A stretch of 51,204 nucleotides of DNA. Origin: Clostridiaceae bacterium (lineage in GTDB: Bacteria; Bacillota; Clostridia; Lachnospirales; Lachnospiraceae). The first letter of the stretch is position 1. Each line of letters starts with the position of its first letter. The stretch lies in assembly GCA_902362865.1 (NCBI GenBank), contig CABIYE010000022.1:1-51204 (forward strand), in the 5' to 3' direction. The notes under the pieces are model-generated. The model searched no databases. It saw only the letters and a list, made by a program, of their open reading frames with translations, and was not told where the DNA came from. Both the position numbers and the translations under genes were made by a program. Below are positions 50,976 to 51,204 of the stretch, piece by piece.

Positions 50976-51094
50976 TTATCTTTCCTTTTTTACTGCATAC
51001 CTTTACAATAAAACGCGAGTTGATTATGTAAAGCAATTTGGTGATATGTCAAGAGGAAAATGAAAAAGATTTTTTTGGAAAAGGGTAACTTTAA

Positions 51095-51165
51095 TAGACC
51101 TACGGTCTAAAAGGAACGTAAGTTCGATATATGGTGTGGATTACCTACTCTTTTCCGGAGAGTAG
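51095..51165. other. Cluster of three small hairpins at the window edge
   Basis: TAGACC/GGTCTA (51095-51100, 51104-51109), GAAC/GTTC (51114-51117, 51122-51125) and CTACTCT/AGAGTAG (51145-51151, 51159-51165). No ORF of note lies in 50976-51204. The stretch may begin a structured RNA or repeat cut by the window end. Confidence 0.35.
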
Positions 51166-51204
51166 AGTTGGCCCTTGTCCAGCAGACCGAAGAGCAGACG
51201 TATA

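Overview
The window looks like chromosome of a Gram-positive gut anaerobe of the class Clostridia, most likely a Lachnospiraceae relative. This is an inference from gene content: a PotA-PotB-PotCD fusion operon, a GH43 enzyme with S-layer (SLH) repeats, a Spo0A-type DNA-binding protein, a T-box in front of metG, QueT, and strong AGGAGG ribosome sites. No rRNA, tRNA or CRISPR array was found.

Layout. 1-5574: a metal-homeostasis block of a ZIP transporter, two CobW-type GTPases (one fused to a YcgQ/DUF1980-like domain, one carrying a long histidine tract), a FliB-like cysteine-cluster protein and an ArsP_2-type permease. Two large imperfect palindromes lie at 3262-3436. 5581-10342: a tightly packed MoxR ATPase / VWA protein / leucine-rich protein / DUF3783 / HD phosphohydrolase operon. 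10405-16262: a WYL regulator, a ROK-controlled sugar operon (SDR, GPH symporter, HAD phosphatase) and a CDP-alcohol phosphatidyltransferase. 16465-19662: a secreted GH43-SLH protein. 19825-24687: a polyamine ABC operon led by an XRE-cupin regulator.

24922-33898 is a compact integrative element of about 9 kb, bounded by a 22-bp direct repeat with tandem 11-bp repeats inside each end. It encodes a tyrosine integrase, a divergent repressor/Cro switch, an excisionase-like HTH protein, a DUF3987 replication-type protein, several small ORFs, a scaffold protein, a major capsid protein and a sigma factor. It encodes no recognisable terminase, portal, tail or lysis gene. It reads best as a phage satellite that brings its own capsid and scaffold, although a reduced prophage is not excluded. 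Two tandem type I toxin/antisense modules sit beside the integrase. The attachment core coincides with the aptamer of a preQ1-I-like riboswitch in front of queT, and the right junction rebuilds that aptamer. A fragment of a related integrase beside the left junction points to an earlier element at the same site.

33929-51204: queT, a large anchored protein, a SAM methyltransferase, a two-component system, a GH25-like fragment, a free-standing Spo0A C-terminal domain with upstream 0A-box matches, an alpha/beta hydrolase, citrate synthase, then rsmA, tatD and metG with a T-box leader, and a DUF885 lipoprotein. Most genes are on the minus strand. Family names come from recognising motifs in the translations. 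No database search was run.
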